A stretch of 64,000 nucleotides of DNA from Symsagittifera roscoffensis (GCF_963678635.1 NC_087065.1:64823374-64887373); one strand, 5' to 3'; counted from the stretch's first letter, positions 1 through 12,475 are shown. Notes: generated from the letters alone by a model not told the origin. A program made the numbers and translations.

Positions 1-345
1 TTCTCGATTGCGAGGCGGTTGAGATCAAGCCGGCCAATAACATAGGTGATATCAGGTTTTCTTTTTATCCCCCACCCAGTGCCGCACGATCCACTTAGCC
101 ATTCACATTCGGGCGAGAAATTTTCCCTATTGAGGTCAATGCTACATTTGCTTTCGACTTTATTACTCTGTGATTCACTGTTTTGCTCCCTAGTTTGCCT
201 TCCAATATGTTCAGCCCTTTATTGGCTCGCTTGAAGGGCGGCTTTTTAGTGATCTGGTAATCAACGACACTGTCCTCCGTGACTGACTCGGTCAAACCGT
301 CAGATTCGTTGGAGCTCATTAGTTTCCCTAGAACTTCGCGCATAT
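1..345 (-). pseudogene. Relic ORF5, N-terminal part
   Basis: The minus-strand frame entering at about 343 begins with a Met-Arg-x-Val-Leu-x-Lys-Leu stretch. It continues with an acidic, Ser/Thr-rich segment and a basic segment that parallel the first ~80 residues of intact ORF5 (start at 16679). The window edge cuts it. It shows that ORF5 also follows ORF4 in the sibling element. Function unknown. Confidence 0.6.
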
Positions 346-1915
346 TGGGTTGATTTAACCCCACCTTCATTACGGACTGCGTCCCGTATCTTCGTATCAC
401 GTGCCAAGTCCTCTCCATGAAGGCCACTCGGATCCAAGTTGCTCCCGTCTTCCGTTCCAGTTTGCTTTGGTATCTCTCCCATTAATCCTCTGGCAACGTG
501 TCCAGGAAGAATACCCTCATAGTCTTATCAATGCTGTTTCTCCTAGGTGACTCGTGGGATAGCTTCTGTGCATCCCCTCTCCGAGAGTCCAATGCCAGGC
601 CTACTAGGTCCACTGGAGACAGGTTTGCTGGTGCCTCCTTTGTAGGGGACATGAATGAAGATGGCGTCATCAACAATAGAGGCCCATCGACTTCCACGTC
701 GACATCATATTCACTGAACTGATACTCCTGCAAGTCCCTCTCCAACTCGCCTAAATCTAGTCCGCTCGTTTTGTCTTCTCTCCCTTCCATGGGATCGTCA
801 TGCTCGTTCATTGCATCATTGTCATTGGCATCTGGTTTCGGTCCAGGTATCGAAGGGACCTGGCGCATATCCAAGCCCGAGTCCGGCCGAGCCGGCACAG
901 TCAGGTCCTCTGCGTGGTAGAATAGCAAATCGTTCATCAAGAATTCCACCGACTCATCACCATGTGGCGCCAGCTCATCCACTGTCATGTAGATGCCTTC
1001 TCCGCACTCCCTTGACATTTCCAATAATACCACTTTCACCTCCCCTGGCTACACTTTCACCACCACTTTCACCTCCCACCACTCGGGACCAATCATCGGC
1101 TGGTGTATACACATTGTTCTATACATCAGCGGAAATCCCGGGCTTCCTGGTTGGTGGTGCCTTAATCTTCCTCCGGCTCCATGCATCAGGAAAAGTGAAA
1201 TCAAACGTATGCATCGCCGCAACGTTCCAGCTGATGAAGCGCGGCTCCATTCCTTCACTCAGACGCTGAGGGGCATTGGCAGGAGAAATGACTCCCAGCA
1301 GCATCCTCCTTATCGGCGGGTACCGAGGGCATTGGCACGTGTTGATTCTCTCTAAGGTGTGCATACGCTTCTGGCCAAGCCGGGACTCGCATCGCCTCTC
1401 CAGAATCCTTTGCTATTGGTCGCAGATTCCAGAGCTTGGGGTTGAAATGGATATGGGAAAAGTCTTCACCGCCCATTCGACACTTCAAATTGTTATTGAA
1501 GTCCATCAATATCCATCCAGGCCCCGCTATTTTCCCAAACAGTCTGTCATCATTGGCCAATCCTCTCAGTTCATTTTGTTCCACCCAATTCAGCACAGAA
1601 CAATCCACTACTCAGACTAGGTTGACATATAATAATGACCTCCTATACGCCTTTACCTGCACATCAATAAAAACGTGCGACATCACTGGTCCATACACTA
1701 CCGTCACGAACTCTCTCAATCCAAAGACTAGAGCTAGCGGATCGATCCGCATCATCACAGCCAAATCGATTAGCAGAGGCATACCGCGATGCCTCTTGCA
1801 CTCACTTGCTCCCGTCGCGATCTTATCCTCTACCGTGATGCTCCTGTTCTGTTGCAGTAGATATTGGATCAAGAGTATTCTCCAACCTTTCATTATGAGG
1901 CGATCTCCAACTGCG
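346..1915 (-). pseudogene. Relic ORF4
   Basis: Minus-strand fragments at 1612-1893, 1255-1608 and 1119-1364 match intact ORF4 in order. Shared landmarks are LIQYLLQQNR, GMPLL-D, RIDPLAL, FVTV-YGP, PKLWNLRP and IRRMLLG. A separate 185-residue frame (482-1039) is acidic and low-complexity, like the acidic C-terminal third of ORF4. Frame changes between the pieces show it is dead. Around 1036-1080 a short ACTTTCACC repeat has expanded within the frame. Function unknown. Confidence 0.75.
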
Positions 1916-3075
1916 CGTTTAACTCTAGTCTCGTTCCGCGTAGTTGCTCAGGGTAGCGCAGGAGCACAAAAAGATCACCCAATCGACCGTATGTCATCGT
2001 GATTAGCGTGAGGAGTCCATCTAGCCTCAGATCAGCTAGCACTTGAGTGAAAAGCTTCATGGCCAAATGTCACATACAATGCCAACACTAGGCCGATCGA
2101 CAGTTTCCTGACATCTCTAACGAAGCTCGCGATTAGGTTCCTGGAGGCCCTTGGATAGCAAGTGGACAAGAAGGATGGCATCCATCCCACTCCCATTCCT
2201 CCCAGATCTTTCATAATGTGCCTTTGTAGCTAAAATGTCCGCCTGGAACTTGTCCAACGACATTGTATTCCTGTCTTGCATCAATTGTAGCAACATGCAT
2301 CCAGCCAGCGTGTCTTTAATCACTACTGGAGCATGTTCAAAAGCGTCTTCTTACAATGTACACACTCTCGGTGACAAATGCAGCCATGAGTTAGTGTGTC
2401 GCTTTGTCCTCAGGGCCAGTGCTATGAAGTCCTCTTCTGATGATGTCAGATTCCTTCTGACCATTCTTTCCTGTGCATTTTTTACGTAATCCACTTGCCT
2501 GAACCAGAGGTCATTCGCCACTTGCTGTACCAATACATGGTCGTCATCCACTCCTGGTCTCAGTTTTAACAACCTGGCGAAGTTGGACAGTTCCAACCCC
2601 AGGAATTCATCCAGCACCACACGAGTTGTGATATGCTCCTTGAACCCTTGGATGGCGTTCTAAATGTCCGCCCAGACATCAGGAAGTTTTGAGCGAAGAG
2701 GATAGTAATTGTTATGATCGATAGATCTGTTCGGCGCGGGACTGATCACGTCGATAACACAAACTGTAATGGTTCTGGTAGCGCCGCATATCCTGGTGAT
2801 AATACAAAGACAATCTTCACCGCGTTCTTGGTAAAACGTTGCCGCATCGATGTCTCCACTTCAGTCATGGCCGAAAGGAGCGTCATAATTGTTTCTCCCA
2901 TAACCTCATTGCTGGGAACTGATCCATCCGTGAGGCGAGTCAGTAGCCCTCGGCACTGTAGGCGATCTTAGGCAGCAAACAGACTATCACCCATCGGTGT
3001 CTCCAGTCCTTTATATCTCCTATCTTCCCCTTCCACCGAGGTCGCTCGGGGATATTCTCTCGAAAATTTGCCCGG
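1916..3075 (-). pseudogene. Relic ORF3 (possible SGNH-like family)
   Basis: Pieces at 2032-2214, 2351-2620 and about 2640-3075 (minus) follow intact ORF3. Shared landmarks include VLDE-LGLELSNF, KLxPGxDDDH, WLHL-PRV and YVTFG/FVTFG. The DDDH tetrad suspected as a block V is kept. Roughly 70-90 residues, including the F-A-G-I-N-D-H stretch of ORF3, are missing near 2970, where an in-frame stop also occurs. Clearly a pseudogene. Confidence 0.75.
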
Positions 3076-4840
3076 TTATTGGCCCGGCGGCTTGTAGAAT
3101 AGCCTATACATCTTGTGGTATTTATTACTGGGCTTGGTCTCCGTCGTGAATTTGCCCTTCCGGAGAGGTGATATCAACTCTCGGGCCCTCCGACGGACGT
3201 CTGTCAGGGATCGTGTAATGAGGGATCCCATGGTATTGTTCTGAGGCAACCCATCGAGATGCACAAACCTGAGCGTGGCGGCGGAGCTGAACTGCTCTTG
3301 CTCTGCCAATAGCCAGTCCACGCTCAGTATCCGGAACAATCCCGACACCGTGGGTTCATTTCCGTCCATCATTCTTTTAGCGTCTTCTCGACTTGTCAAT
3401 GTATTCATATTCAGAGTCGCTAACATATCAGCCTTATATTGCCCCCATGCGCTGGGATCTGGACGGTTCTATAGCAGCACACTGGTCGATTCAACTCCCT
3501 CTGTAGGTGCAGTAGTTGCCGATGAACTTCCCGTAGGAGCAGGGGTTGTCGCGGGCAGTTGTCCTGAGTTCTTCTTCTTTTTCCTCGATCTTTGTCTGAG
3601 AGGCGTCGTTGATCCATCGCCTCCCCTGTAGGGTGTTAAATTGTATGGAATCTCTGGTGAGCGCGAAATGGTCAGTCATGCGGAACGTGTTCTCCAAATC
3701 CATGAGTCGTAACTCGCCTGGATTGCTTCAGATCAGATTACGTATCATTTCATTCCATCGGCTCACGTTGCCATTCATAAAGTGCCCACTTCCGGATTCT
3801 GTGGGATCGTGCACAGCACCACAAGCCTCGGCTGATATTTTTCCCACTTGCCCACCTGCTCTCTGGTAACAGGAGCCCTCGAGATGTCGTTGGTGCCCAG
3901 CATTAGTATCAACGTGTCAAGCTGGTCTTCGTTCTAGCACTCCATCAATTTGATCGCTTGGGCCACAGAGGCTCCACCAAAGAATAGAACAGTGGTCTGA
4001 ACACTGACAAAGATCTCGTTCAGATCTCTCACCAACCTGTCCCCTACAACCAGATGATGACTCCCTGAAGGAATTGTTTGATTGCCGATGGCAGGATTCC
4101 AACTCATTCCGTTCAGGCAGGCTCGAGGATGCTCCGCGGCCACTTGCAAAAAGAAGTTGCGGACTGTGAGATTCTTCCTGATGTCCACCACACCAGACCT
4201 CAAAGTATTCTCGCCACTCGTAGGGCCCGCTGGCACAATCGCCTGTGGTGTTCGCTCTGAGTTGCTCGAAGAGCGACTTTTGCGATGGGAAGGAACGACT
4301 CTGCCCATTGTTCGTCCGCTGGTTCTGTTGAGTTCGTTCATCGTTGCTCTGACCACTTGTTCAAACAATTCTTGGAACTGAGGAGCCATATAGGTATCTG
4401 ATGGTTCGGGTATAGTGTTCATAGAACTCAATGCAGACTGCGATGCCTGCGGAGGGGCCACGGGCTCCCTGGAAACGCTTAGCTCCTGTGCTTTCATCCT
4501 CGATTGCGAGTCCTTGGACCCACCCGAGTTCATCGTCACTAGAACCTATGGTGATATCCGGCCCACTTTCGCCATATACAACTTCTTCAGGTACCTTATT
4601 TCCTCCTCCTTGAAAGCGATCTGTAACTGGTCATACTTTTTCTTCCATTCGTCGAGATCTTTCGCTTTCTCTTTGTATTCATCAAACTTAGCGCACAATT
4701 TTTTCCAGTCTTTGTCCCTTTTTTTTGAGAGTCTCACTGGTTTCTGCCGTCTGTATTTCGATCTCATTCATTCTCACCTTCTTGGATGGAGGAGCTGCTC
4801 TTGGGGAATCTACCGAATGTGAAGGGCCCGGCCCATCGCG
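3076..4840 (-). pseudogene. Relic ORF2, SGNH-hydrolase protein with mutated catalytic serine
   Basis: The minus strand contains a charged coiled-coil segment (4546-4767), then a frame (3934-4539) reading VVGDRLVRDL where the intact ORF2 has LGDSLVRVL. The nucleophile serine of SGNH block I is therefore arginine here. After a stop near 3935 the frame continues with LGTNDIS (block III, intact). The C-terminal end (3076-3426) matches the tail of ORF2, including a D-W-L-(L/I)-A motif. Stops and frame changes show decay. Confidence 0.82.
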
Positions 4841-5192
4841 TGATCTTTTTGCCCCAATGAGAGGCTCCTTTTTGCTCCTTTTTGCAATGAAATCCTCTTT
4901 TTGCTCTCATTTTAAAAGCTAGCACCAAGGTAGATCGTCCACCTGCGATCTTGTCAAATTAATATAATTGAACGCTGTCATCTTTTGCGCCTGGAGTGGT
5001 CCATGTTACCATAACATAAACGTCGCATAAAACGTAACCTAACAATAATATAAGATGCAAATATCTTACATCAACACTATTATTTAAAAATCTAGTACCT
5101 AATAAATATCCTAAAACCTAATCTTAATATCTAAAAAGTAAACCTAACAAAAACTATTCGCACTGAATGTGGCTCTAGCCAATGCTCAGATA
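4841..5192. other. Relic pol-ORF2 spacer
   Basis: AT-rich noncoding stretch between the relic pol end and relic ORF2. It carries ATAAC/TAACC-type runs near 5000-5045 that resemble the ATAAC repeat in the equivalent spacer of the intact element (22361-22400). No gene seen. Confidence 0.55.
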
Positions 5193-6471
5193 TTATTTTT
5201 TATGTGAGTACACCTCTATGTCCGCTTCCGAAAATATTACATGTACTAGGGCATATAGCTCTCTCGGATGCAGTTTTCCCCTGTTGGGATCATAGACCGG
5301 CAAGGAGAGCGAGGTCACTCCTCTCTCAACTAGTAAGTCCCTGAGTCGAGTTAGTGCCAGCACTAAACTCGCGGGTTTCACGTGATGTCTGTCAGTGGCC
5401 TTAGTTACCAAGAAGCACAAGTATTTTCCTAGTATCTGTGATGCAACAGGGGGCAGCGCTATCATCCTTCAAAAATTAGACCTCTGTTTGCACAAAAACT
5501 CGATATTCTTGTACTCTCTCTTAAAATCGGCCGCTAATGCTGTTTTTAAAACTTACATCAGCGGTTTTCGCTGTAGCGCTCGTACGTTCCGTGAGTATGA
5601 AATCACTGTCTGTGACAATGATGTTGTTTGAGTAGGGATTCGGTAGATTAAAATATGACTTGAAAATTTTTCCAAAAAAAGCGGTTTCTGAGCGTTTTTG
5701 CCCTCCGTTTCCAATTCTCCTGTTTCCCTTGCCGGTTTTATTTTTTTGATCATAAAATTTTTGGTGTGGGTGAGTCCTACCCCCACTCCACGGACAAAAA
5801 TATCCATCGACGTTCCCGTCGATCGTCCAGAATCGAGCAGATGGATGGGATTCGGGAACAAGTAAGGGACCATCTGGAGCGACCCATTTGGACTCGGTGT
5901 TTTCGTGACTGATATATTTGATGCTAGTCAGATCGAAATCCTTAATCGTCAAATTCCACTTCCGGTTCTGAGCGATTGTCGATCCAGTCCTGGTCTGTGT
6001 CGTTGATCTGGTCGACCTCCTGTGACACCACTATTTCGTCCAGACCCATAATCGAAACCGCCAACTCGGTCAAAACAATCCTGTCCACGCCAAAGTCTTC
6101 ACCATACGAGTTGTTTTTCTTTTTATTTCTTCCCCTCTTGCCCTGGCGCGTCTCCATGGTGAAGGGAACTCAGGCTCTACTCCTTTCTCAAGTTTGATCT
6201 GCTCGGGGCAGTCCCAGTCCTCTTCGGTATATGGTAGGGTTTCGTCATCAACCTCAACTCGCTCGGTTAGTTCCAGGTCAAGTGGCAGATCACAGTCATC
6301 CACCACTTCATTCCTGTCGTTTTTGTCGTGTGTGCCTCTCTCATTCACCTCGCAGGCCGGGTCAACTATCAAGTAGTCCTCATCATGCATGTCAGCCGGA
6401 ATGCACCAGTCCTCCGATGAGGCATTGTGCGCTTTGATAATCTCGTATTGAGCTGCCCGTCCGGTGCTCAA
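5193..6471 (-). pseudogene. Relic pol C-terminal extension with macro-like module
   Basis: The frames at 5193-5465, 5521-5952 and 5942-6471 (minus) correspond to residues ~1150-1590 of the intact RT-RNase H-integrase protein. The last piece keeps the macro-type core YLCFLVTKAT, then LTRLRDLL, LSLPVYDPNRGKL and VHVIFSEADIEVY. Conservation of this module between two diverged copies suggests it was under selection in the family. The frames are broken at about 5470-5560 and 5945. Confidence 0.78.
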
Positions 6472-7560
6472 TCAGTAAAAAACGACCACCCTGGTGCACT
6501 TCAAATATTTGAAATGGGCCACGCCATTTTTCAGCAATTTTTTGGTTCCCTTTGGAGGCACGACTTCCTGGAACAACATAGTAGGCTTTTGCATCAGCGG
6601 TCCTCTTGTCAAACCTCCTTTTCTGCCTGACTTGTGCCTGATGCGTGTTTCTCCTGCACAGACCATTCAGTTTCTGCTGTCCTCTTACCCTCGTACTCAG
6701 GGTAGAAGAACGTTAATGGGAGGGCCTTCTCGTGGCCTGTTAACATCATATGCGGGCTTATTCCCGTAGTGGAGTGTTCGGTGCTATTGTAGGCGCCCAT
6801 TACCTGCAGCAAGTGCCTATCCGAGTCCTCCATGTATCGTGAGCAATAGATCCTCAACATGGAACTAGTGTGCGATTTTGTCTTTCGAGCAGGCCATTCG
6901 TTTGTGGATGATAAGTGGTCGAGTGGGCCTGTGCCACTTGCGACCTCTTCATCAACTCCTTTGTGAGATCTCCAACGAATGCTTTGCCATCGGGCATCCG
7001 TGCCTTGCTATCCAAACATTTATCAAATGATCAAACGTCTCCTCCGCTGATGCTGTCATGCAGGAAGCTGCCTCTGAGTATTTCGTACAAAGATCAATCA
7101 TTACCACCACTTGGTTATAGCCCGTGGCCGCCATGCATATTTTCTGATGATCGATTTGTACCATCTCATTGAAATCTGACGACTCTATCGATTGAAGTGG
7201 AAATCTCAACTTCATGGGATCCTTCGCTTTCTGGCATGACAACCATGCAGAAATCCATTTCTCACAGACCGTCTTCAGGCCAGGCTATTCAAATTGCTTC
7301 TGTATCCGGTTATACACCTTATCCACGCCTTAATGACCAATGTGATCGTGTGAAGGGAATTGATACAGCTTTGGTAGCACTATCGAATTGTATTTGAAAA
7401 GGACTTTGTCTTTTTCTTTGCGCTTGCAGGCCACAATCCCGTTTTTGTTGAAGTATAACAAATCCTTTCTCTTTATGTAAAATTTTTCTGTGATCTTATA
7501 GCTGTTTTCTTCCAAATTGCCTTTGTCATTTGCTCCGTTTTCTATTCATCTCTTTAGATT
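6472..7560 (-). pseudogene. Relic integrase
   Basis: Minus-strand fragments match the intact integrase: part of the N-terminal zinc-binding region (7330-7515), the first catalytic Asp in QIDHQK (6952-7242), the AYNSTEHSTTGISPHMMLTGHEK region (6609-6860) and part of the GPY/F-like end (6472-6666). After GCPM the sequence jumps, removing the SDNG motif that holds the second catalytic Asp, so it cannot encode active integrase. Confidence 0.85.
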
Positions 7561-8730
7561 GCTTGTCATCCTATCGTTTTGTTAAGCACTTAAAAGGACC
7601 GAAAGTCGGTACCTGGCTTTAAGATATGTCTTCATCACATTTAGCTGTCCGTTGATTATCTCCGGAGCATGGGCATCGTCCATCATTTTAACTCATCATA
7701 TCTTTTTCGAAGGTGTCGCGTCTTGCTCTAACAGTTCCAGATTGGTACGGACGACCGTAGCATGCGGGAGTAGTCCAGTCGGACGTTTCGACCTTGCTAT
7801 TAACTCAAGCTCATCTGCGGCATTATCAACTCCTGTGCCTTCCTCATCGGAGGTACACCGGTCTCACTCTGGGTCTTGATGCATTTCTCTAACCAGCCCG
7901 CGCTGCTTCCACTCTAATAGCAAAAATGAATCGCAATCTCCGAGACGTCGGGATTGGAGGTAGTTTCTGTCACATTTTCTCAAGACTGAGACTCTGACCC
8001 ATCACTCGAGCTGATAGAGTCTGCATCGCCGCCCTCTGATCTTTTCTTGACGTTTCTCGACTCCCCGAACAAAATTTTGTCCCTTCGTTGCTTTAGCGTG
8101 GACTCCCGGACAAATCATCCTGGCCAGGCCAGGCATGACTTGACTCCCCTGACAATGTTTCATCTCCGGATGAACAGTCCGAGCTCGGCTCGTACTCCTT
8201 TTCGCATCAGTGAACTGAACTCTTCTCGTCACGCTAGATCTTAATTTAACACTGACCACTTGAACGGTTTGAGTGCCGGTTGCTAGTTGAAGTTCCACAT
8301 ACGAATACCTCAAAAAGACATCTTTTGGTATCGAACTCACTAACTGATTCACTATCGATCGGCAATCCAGTTCAACGTCCCGACTCCGAATTACTACCGG
8401 TCTCTTCTCCGTTCTTTCAGTGATGGTCAACCTCTGCATGGTCTCCATCCATTCATGGTCATGCCTTTCAACCTCTCTGTCTGAATCGACACCTTCGTCC
8501 GATATCATTGTAAGGTAACGGAGTTTCCGCATGGTATCCGGTGCTACGCTCACCGTATAGTTTAACAAGGCTATGCTGTTGATGCCTAGCCTCGTATGTT
8601 CTTGCTGCACCAAGTTTGTGCGAACTAGTAAATCCAATGGAACCGAATAACCCTTCGTCAACACCCTTATCTCAGCAGCCGTTTCTACGGGAATTTCAGG
8701 GTGTCCTGGTATGGGATGCCTGGACTTATC
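7561..8730 (-). pseudogene. Relic RNase H-integrase linker region
   Basis: The 220-residue minus frame at 8002-8664 aligns with the low-complexity linker between RNase H and integrase in the intact element: LDLL-R-NLVQQE near its start, then CR-IV-QLVSSIP. Two near-copies of the ACTCCCCGGACA motif found in the intact element occur here, at about 8060 and 8103. Frames are broken on both sides. Confidence 0.72.
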
Positions 8731-8733
8731 AAG

Positions 8734-10100
8734 CTACCTGGTGAGTGGCAGCTTGGCATAGGTATTTATATCCAGAAAGGAAAAGCCATCCTTAATTTCT
8801 GCCTGGTTTGCTTGCTTCTCTTCTAATCGCTCGTAGCACTTCGAATCGCTCGTCTTCTTGCTGAGACTGTCGGCATTCTGGTGCTTGTCACGTGTTCGAT
8901 GCTCTATAATCATGTGATAGCCATCAAGACGCACGATCCAGCGACCGGTATAGCTTTGGGCCACCGAATAAGTCTTTAGCCAGGCAAGAGCTCGATTGTC
9001 CATGCGCAACTTGAATGGAGCACTCACTAAGTAGGCCCTATACTTTTCGTCAAAGCTAATCACTGCGAACTTCTCCGCTTTCGGTTCACCGTATTTCATT
9101 TCAGTGTCGTTTAGGACTCTACTCCCATAGGCTATTGGCAGGAGAACAGTCCTTCCGTTCCACTCTTGTTCTTGGAGAAGTATGCCCGATATCGCAACTA
9201 ATGATGCGTCTGTGTCAAGCACAAACATCCCTTTCTCTGTTGGCATACTGAGGACCGGAGCCTCGCAAACTTCGCGCTTAATGTTCTCAAAAGAGACTTG
9301 AGCCTCGTCATTCCAGCTTATTGAATTTCTTACCCTTATTTCGCATCAACTGTTGCATGGGGTATATGTTGTCAGCATACCCTTTGATAAACTCTCGGTA
9401 ATAAATAGCGAATCCGAGAAAGCTCATTAATTGCGTGTCGGTCTTCGGTGCTTTCCATGTCAACACTGCTTCAACCGCTACAGGATCTGGTCTTACTCCG
9501 TGTTTATCTACTAGACGAACCAGATACTTGATTGAGTCTCTCAGGATTTCGCACTTGGAGGGTTTGCATTTCAGGCCGGCCTGTTTCATGCAAGTAAAGT
9601 CATCGTCTAGTCTCTTTATGGTCCTCCAGCGTTGGTGTCGCGATCACCACGTCATCAACGTAACACATTATGAGATTGCCATATTTTTTAGTCACATTCG
9701 GGAATGCCTGGACCATTAATCGTTGGAATGTGGCCGTCGCATTGTATAGTCCATCTGGCATTCTTTTCCAATGGAACAGTCCCAGCTCACACGGGAAGCC
9801 CGTTTTCTCGATCCTGTTTTCTGAGGCGCACTTGCCTGAACGCAGAGCCCAAATCCAACGTCGTGAAGAACTTTGCATCTCCCAACTTGGAGAGGCTCTC
9901 ATTGATGCGGGGAATCGCGTATGCGTCCTTTCTCGTTACCGTGTTCAGGTAACGGAAATCATAACGAAACCTCAATTGCCCCCTTCATTTTTGCCATGAC
10001 TACGCCGGACGACCTTACGGGGACTTCGACGGTTCAATCATGTCATTTTCTATTAACATTTCAATTTCTTTCCTGCATGCTTCCGACTTGTGTAGGTTCA
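8734..10100 (-). pseudogene. Relic reverse transcriptase / RNase H
   Basis: 9787-9975 carries the RT palm strand FFTTLDLGSAF; 9600-9902 carries KTGFPCELGLFHWKRMP and CYVDDVVI; 9308-9589 carries the thumb/connection; 8734-9246 carries RNase H (LDTDAS, MDNRALAWL, QNADSLSK). The frame is shifted between these pieces. This relic lacks the two extra bases that break RT in the young element, and so shows what the ancestral reading frame around that point looked like. Confidence 0.9.
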
Positions 10101-11534
10101 TTCTCCTAGCCCCTCCCCCTGTGAGGTACCGAACCCTCTTCTATCTCTATTTCATGTTCTACAAAATTGCCGCAACCTTTGTCAACACTGCTCTAAGAGA
10201 GTCCAGTTCCTAATCCGATATTTTACCATTTAGCTGTTCCATCTCATGTAGGACTGGTTTATTTTCTGCTAATTCTATATCTGTTGGTCTCTCAGGGAAA
10301 TTTGAGCAGCTAGACAGCCCATCGTTTGTCTCTGATTTAATGGAAACCTCTTTTTTTAAAAGACTTCAATTCAATGGCTCTTCTCAGTATACAATCCTGG
10401 TTAGCATATAATGGACACTCCGTTTCTTTAAATTTTTTTAAATTTTTCAAATTCTGATAGTCTGTGTTTAGAGGAAATGCATAGCCAAGCTTCTTTCCTC
10501 GTTGTATCGTCTATCCTCGTTTCAACAACACACTCACACCCGGTCCGCTCTGAGTGAGTGAGAAGCTTCTTTCTAAAATAGCTGAGCTCTTACTGTTTAG
10601 GTTGGGTACCAGACACAGCTGTCTGTTGTTACTAAGCTCATTCAGATTCCTCATCCTTAACGTCGCTATTACAGCTTGATTTAGTTTTAACCTAACCTTC
10701 CGATCTAGGAAAATTGGCACTTTTGCTTGGTTAATCAGGATTTTATAAACGAATTTCTTTTCATACTTCCTCTCTGGATCCTTGATCCGTATCAATCCGT
10801 CGTTGACGCCGACCGTGACGTCGAAGTTGCGCTCGAAGTCTCGTCCTAGGATGAACTGGTCGGAGTCGGCAAGGTTCTAGTTGACCAGAAAACTCATCCA
10901 GAGATGCCTTCCTCCAGGCTGCAGCGAAATGATGGGGGTCCTTCCAGCCACGTTTATTGCACCCTGATATTAGTCGGAATCAGATCCGACCTATCGAAGC
11001 CCATGTCAGTCCAGGTGCTTACAGGCACTGACCACCGCTCCGGTGTCGAGCAGTCCCTTCACGGAGAGTTGTCTGCCCTGTACACCAAATTGTGTGCTAC
11101 CAGATCGGCTTCACTGCCTAGACTATGTTGACCGCATTCTGCTCGAGCATGGTATTGTGTCCAATTCGTCGCACCTTAAGCTCTTCTCGACCATTGTAGA
11201 TCCGGCCTACTTGGTCACTTGCATTGATCACGTGAGCTTTCGTGTAAATATTTATGCCGTCCACGTTCATCAGGATCGGGTATGGGCCATAGATTTCTAT
11301 ATAATTTCCTTTCAATGTCATCAGTCTCGGCCCACTGGTCGTGAGGAACGCGCTCACGGCCGTAGAATCCAAATTGGGCTATTTTTCTCTCAAACAGTCA
11401 GCATAGATGTCCAGGTGTACCAGCGTGATCTCAGATGGTTAACTCAGGTTCTTACTACCTGATGCCCTGCGACTGACATCATTTTTGTTTCTTCTCTTGT
11501 CATGCCGAAGGTCTTCCCTGAGATGACATTCAAT
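10101..11534 (-). pseudogene. Relic protease region and C-terminal gag
   Basis: The frames at 10511-10795 and 11118-11372 (minus) match intact residues ~1060-1355 of Gag-Pro-RT: VYGPY-I--NVDGI-IYT, EELKVRRIGH, then KVPVFLDRK-type and CLVPN-NS segments. At the left LTR boundary the reading is NVISGKTFGM, the sibling of KVISGKRFGM in the intact protein. The other half of this gag lies at 35987-36105. Confidence 0.82.
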
Positions 11535-12004
11535 TGTAACATTCGCCCGGAAGATACATATCGACGGATAACAAAACTAAGTCTTAAGACGACTGGCTAG
11601 CGTCTAAACAGAGCTTTGCATGTTTTTCACCGTCTCTACCAAGCCAGTACTTTTCGGTGGTCTTTCTTACATCAGGCTGACAAAAACGTTACTGTTCTCC
11701 GGCTTCGACCAGAACGCTCAAATTAACTGAATTACATGCAAAATTAGTGAGCTCATGGCTGGGTCTCAGTATCCCCAGACCACGAGGTCACTCCTAAAAA
11801 CAGGGCTACTACTTATCATATTACTATTGTTTTTGTTCAGTAGATAAAAATCATCATCTCCATCGAAGATGGATCAACCCTTTCCCCCCAACTCCTAGCA
11901 CCTCATCCTTGTCAAAACTAATCAAAATATCAGTTAAATTCAAGTCAGGACATGACAGGATGCTAAAATTCAATACAAGTTCATAAAAGTTCCCGTCCCG
12001 AGAC

Positions 12005-12069
12005 CCTTCCGGATTCTTGAATCCGGCGAATCAAGCTCCTTACTCTTGATTTCTTGCTAATCCGGAAGG
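12005..12069. repeat. LTR inverted repeat enclosing two smaller hairpins
   Basis: Perfect 11-bp arms CCTTCCGGATT (12005-12015) and AATCCGGAAGG (12059-12069). Inside lies AATCAAG...CTTGATT, and the left arm can alternatively pair locally as CCGGATT-cttg-AATCCGG. The other LTR has the same at 35535-35599. Confidence 0.8.
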
Positions 12070-12104
12070 CTGGTTCTCACCCTTCACCGTTGTTGGCAAG
12101 GGCC

Positions 12105-12136
12105 TTGCAACTATTGTAGCAGCACAATAGTTGCAA
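12105..12136. repeat. LTR 13-bp perfect hairpin
   Basis: TTGCAACTATTGT, a 6-nt AGCAGC loop, then ACAATAGTTGCAA. The left arm can alternatively pair with the GGCAAGG just upstream, which gives two competing structures. Repeated at 35635-35666 in the other LTR. Confidence 0.85.
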
Positions 12137-12456
12137 CTCGGAACGCTCTCTGCTATTCTGTATTTTGTTGTCGTTCTCTAATCTCGATTTTCGTACTGTT
12201 CACAATCGCAGATAAAAGTTGTTCTGTTTCTTTCTGCTATTTTAGCCAAAATGGCCGTTTTAACATTTCTCAGAAATGTTACGTCATCACTTCGAAAATT
12301 TAAAATTTAGAATTCCAGAATCTTCTAGCCTTCACCGTTTGGCCAATCATTCAAATAACGTCCTTATCCGTTCTAAATCGCCAATCCGGAAGGTTCACTG
12401 CTAAAATCCTGAATTCTGCAGAGACTGCATTTTGGCCATTCTGGTCGAATGTCACA

Positions 12457-12475
12457 TACTCCCCGGACAGTCCGG
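12457..12475 (-). promoter_or_regulatory. Candidate polypurine tract (plus-strand primer)
   Basis: In element sense the sequence immediately before the 3' LTR reads TGTCCGGGGAGTA, then the LTR TGTGAC. The GGGGAGTA block is in the right place for the polypurine tract. The same 12-mer (ACTCCCCGGACA on plus) recurs in pol. Confidence 0.6.

Larger units (their letters stand above)
1..11534 (-). mobile_element. Decayed sibling of the giant Ty3/Gypsy element, left part (truncated by the window edge)
   Basis: Read on the minus strand, broken frames follow the order of the intact element at 11535-35986: protease region, RT, RNase H, linker, integrase, C-terminal extension with macro-like module, SGNH ORF, ORF3, ORF4 and the beginning of ORF5. 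Frames are interrupted by many stops, frameshifts and deletions, for example the missing second catalytic Asp of integrase near 6985. Protein similarity to the intact copy is clear but far from identical, so this is an older, distinct subfamily. It was split at 11534/35987 by insertion of the young element; both sides of the break read as one gag region. Confidence 0.93.
11535..12456 (-). repeat. Left LTR (3' LTR in element sense)
   Basis: 922 bp, apparently identical base for base to 35065-35986. Starts TGTAACATTCG and ends GAATGTCACA, with short TGT...ACA inverted ends. Contains strong inverted repeats at 12005-12069 and 12105-12136. The apparent identity of the LTRs implies a very young insertion. 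Confidence 0.97.

Noticed and set aside
2975-3000. A GDS-like tripeptide in the relic ORF3 region
   Set aside because: It aligns with a non-catalytic part of ORF3 beside a deletion and a stop; chance.
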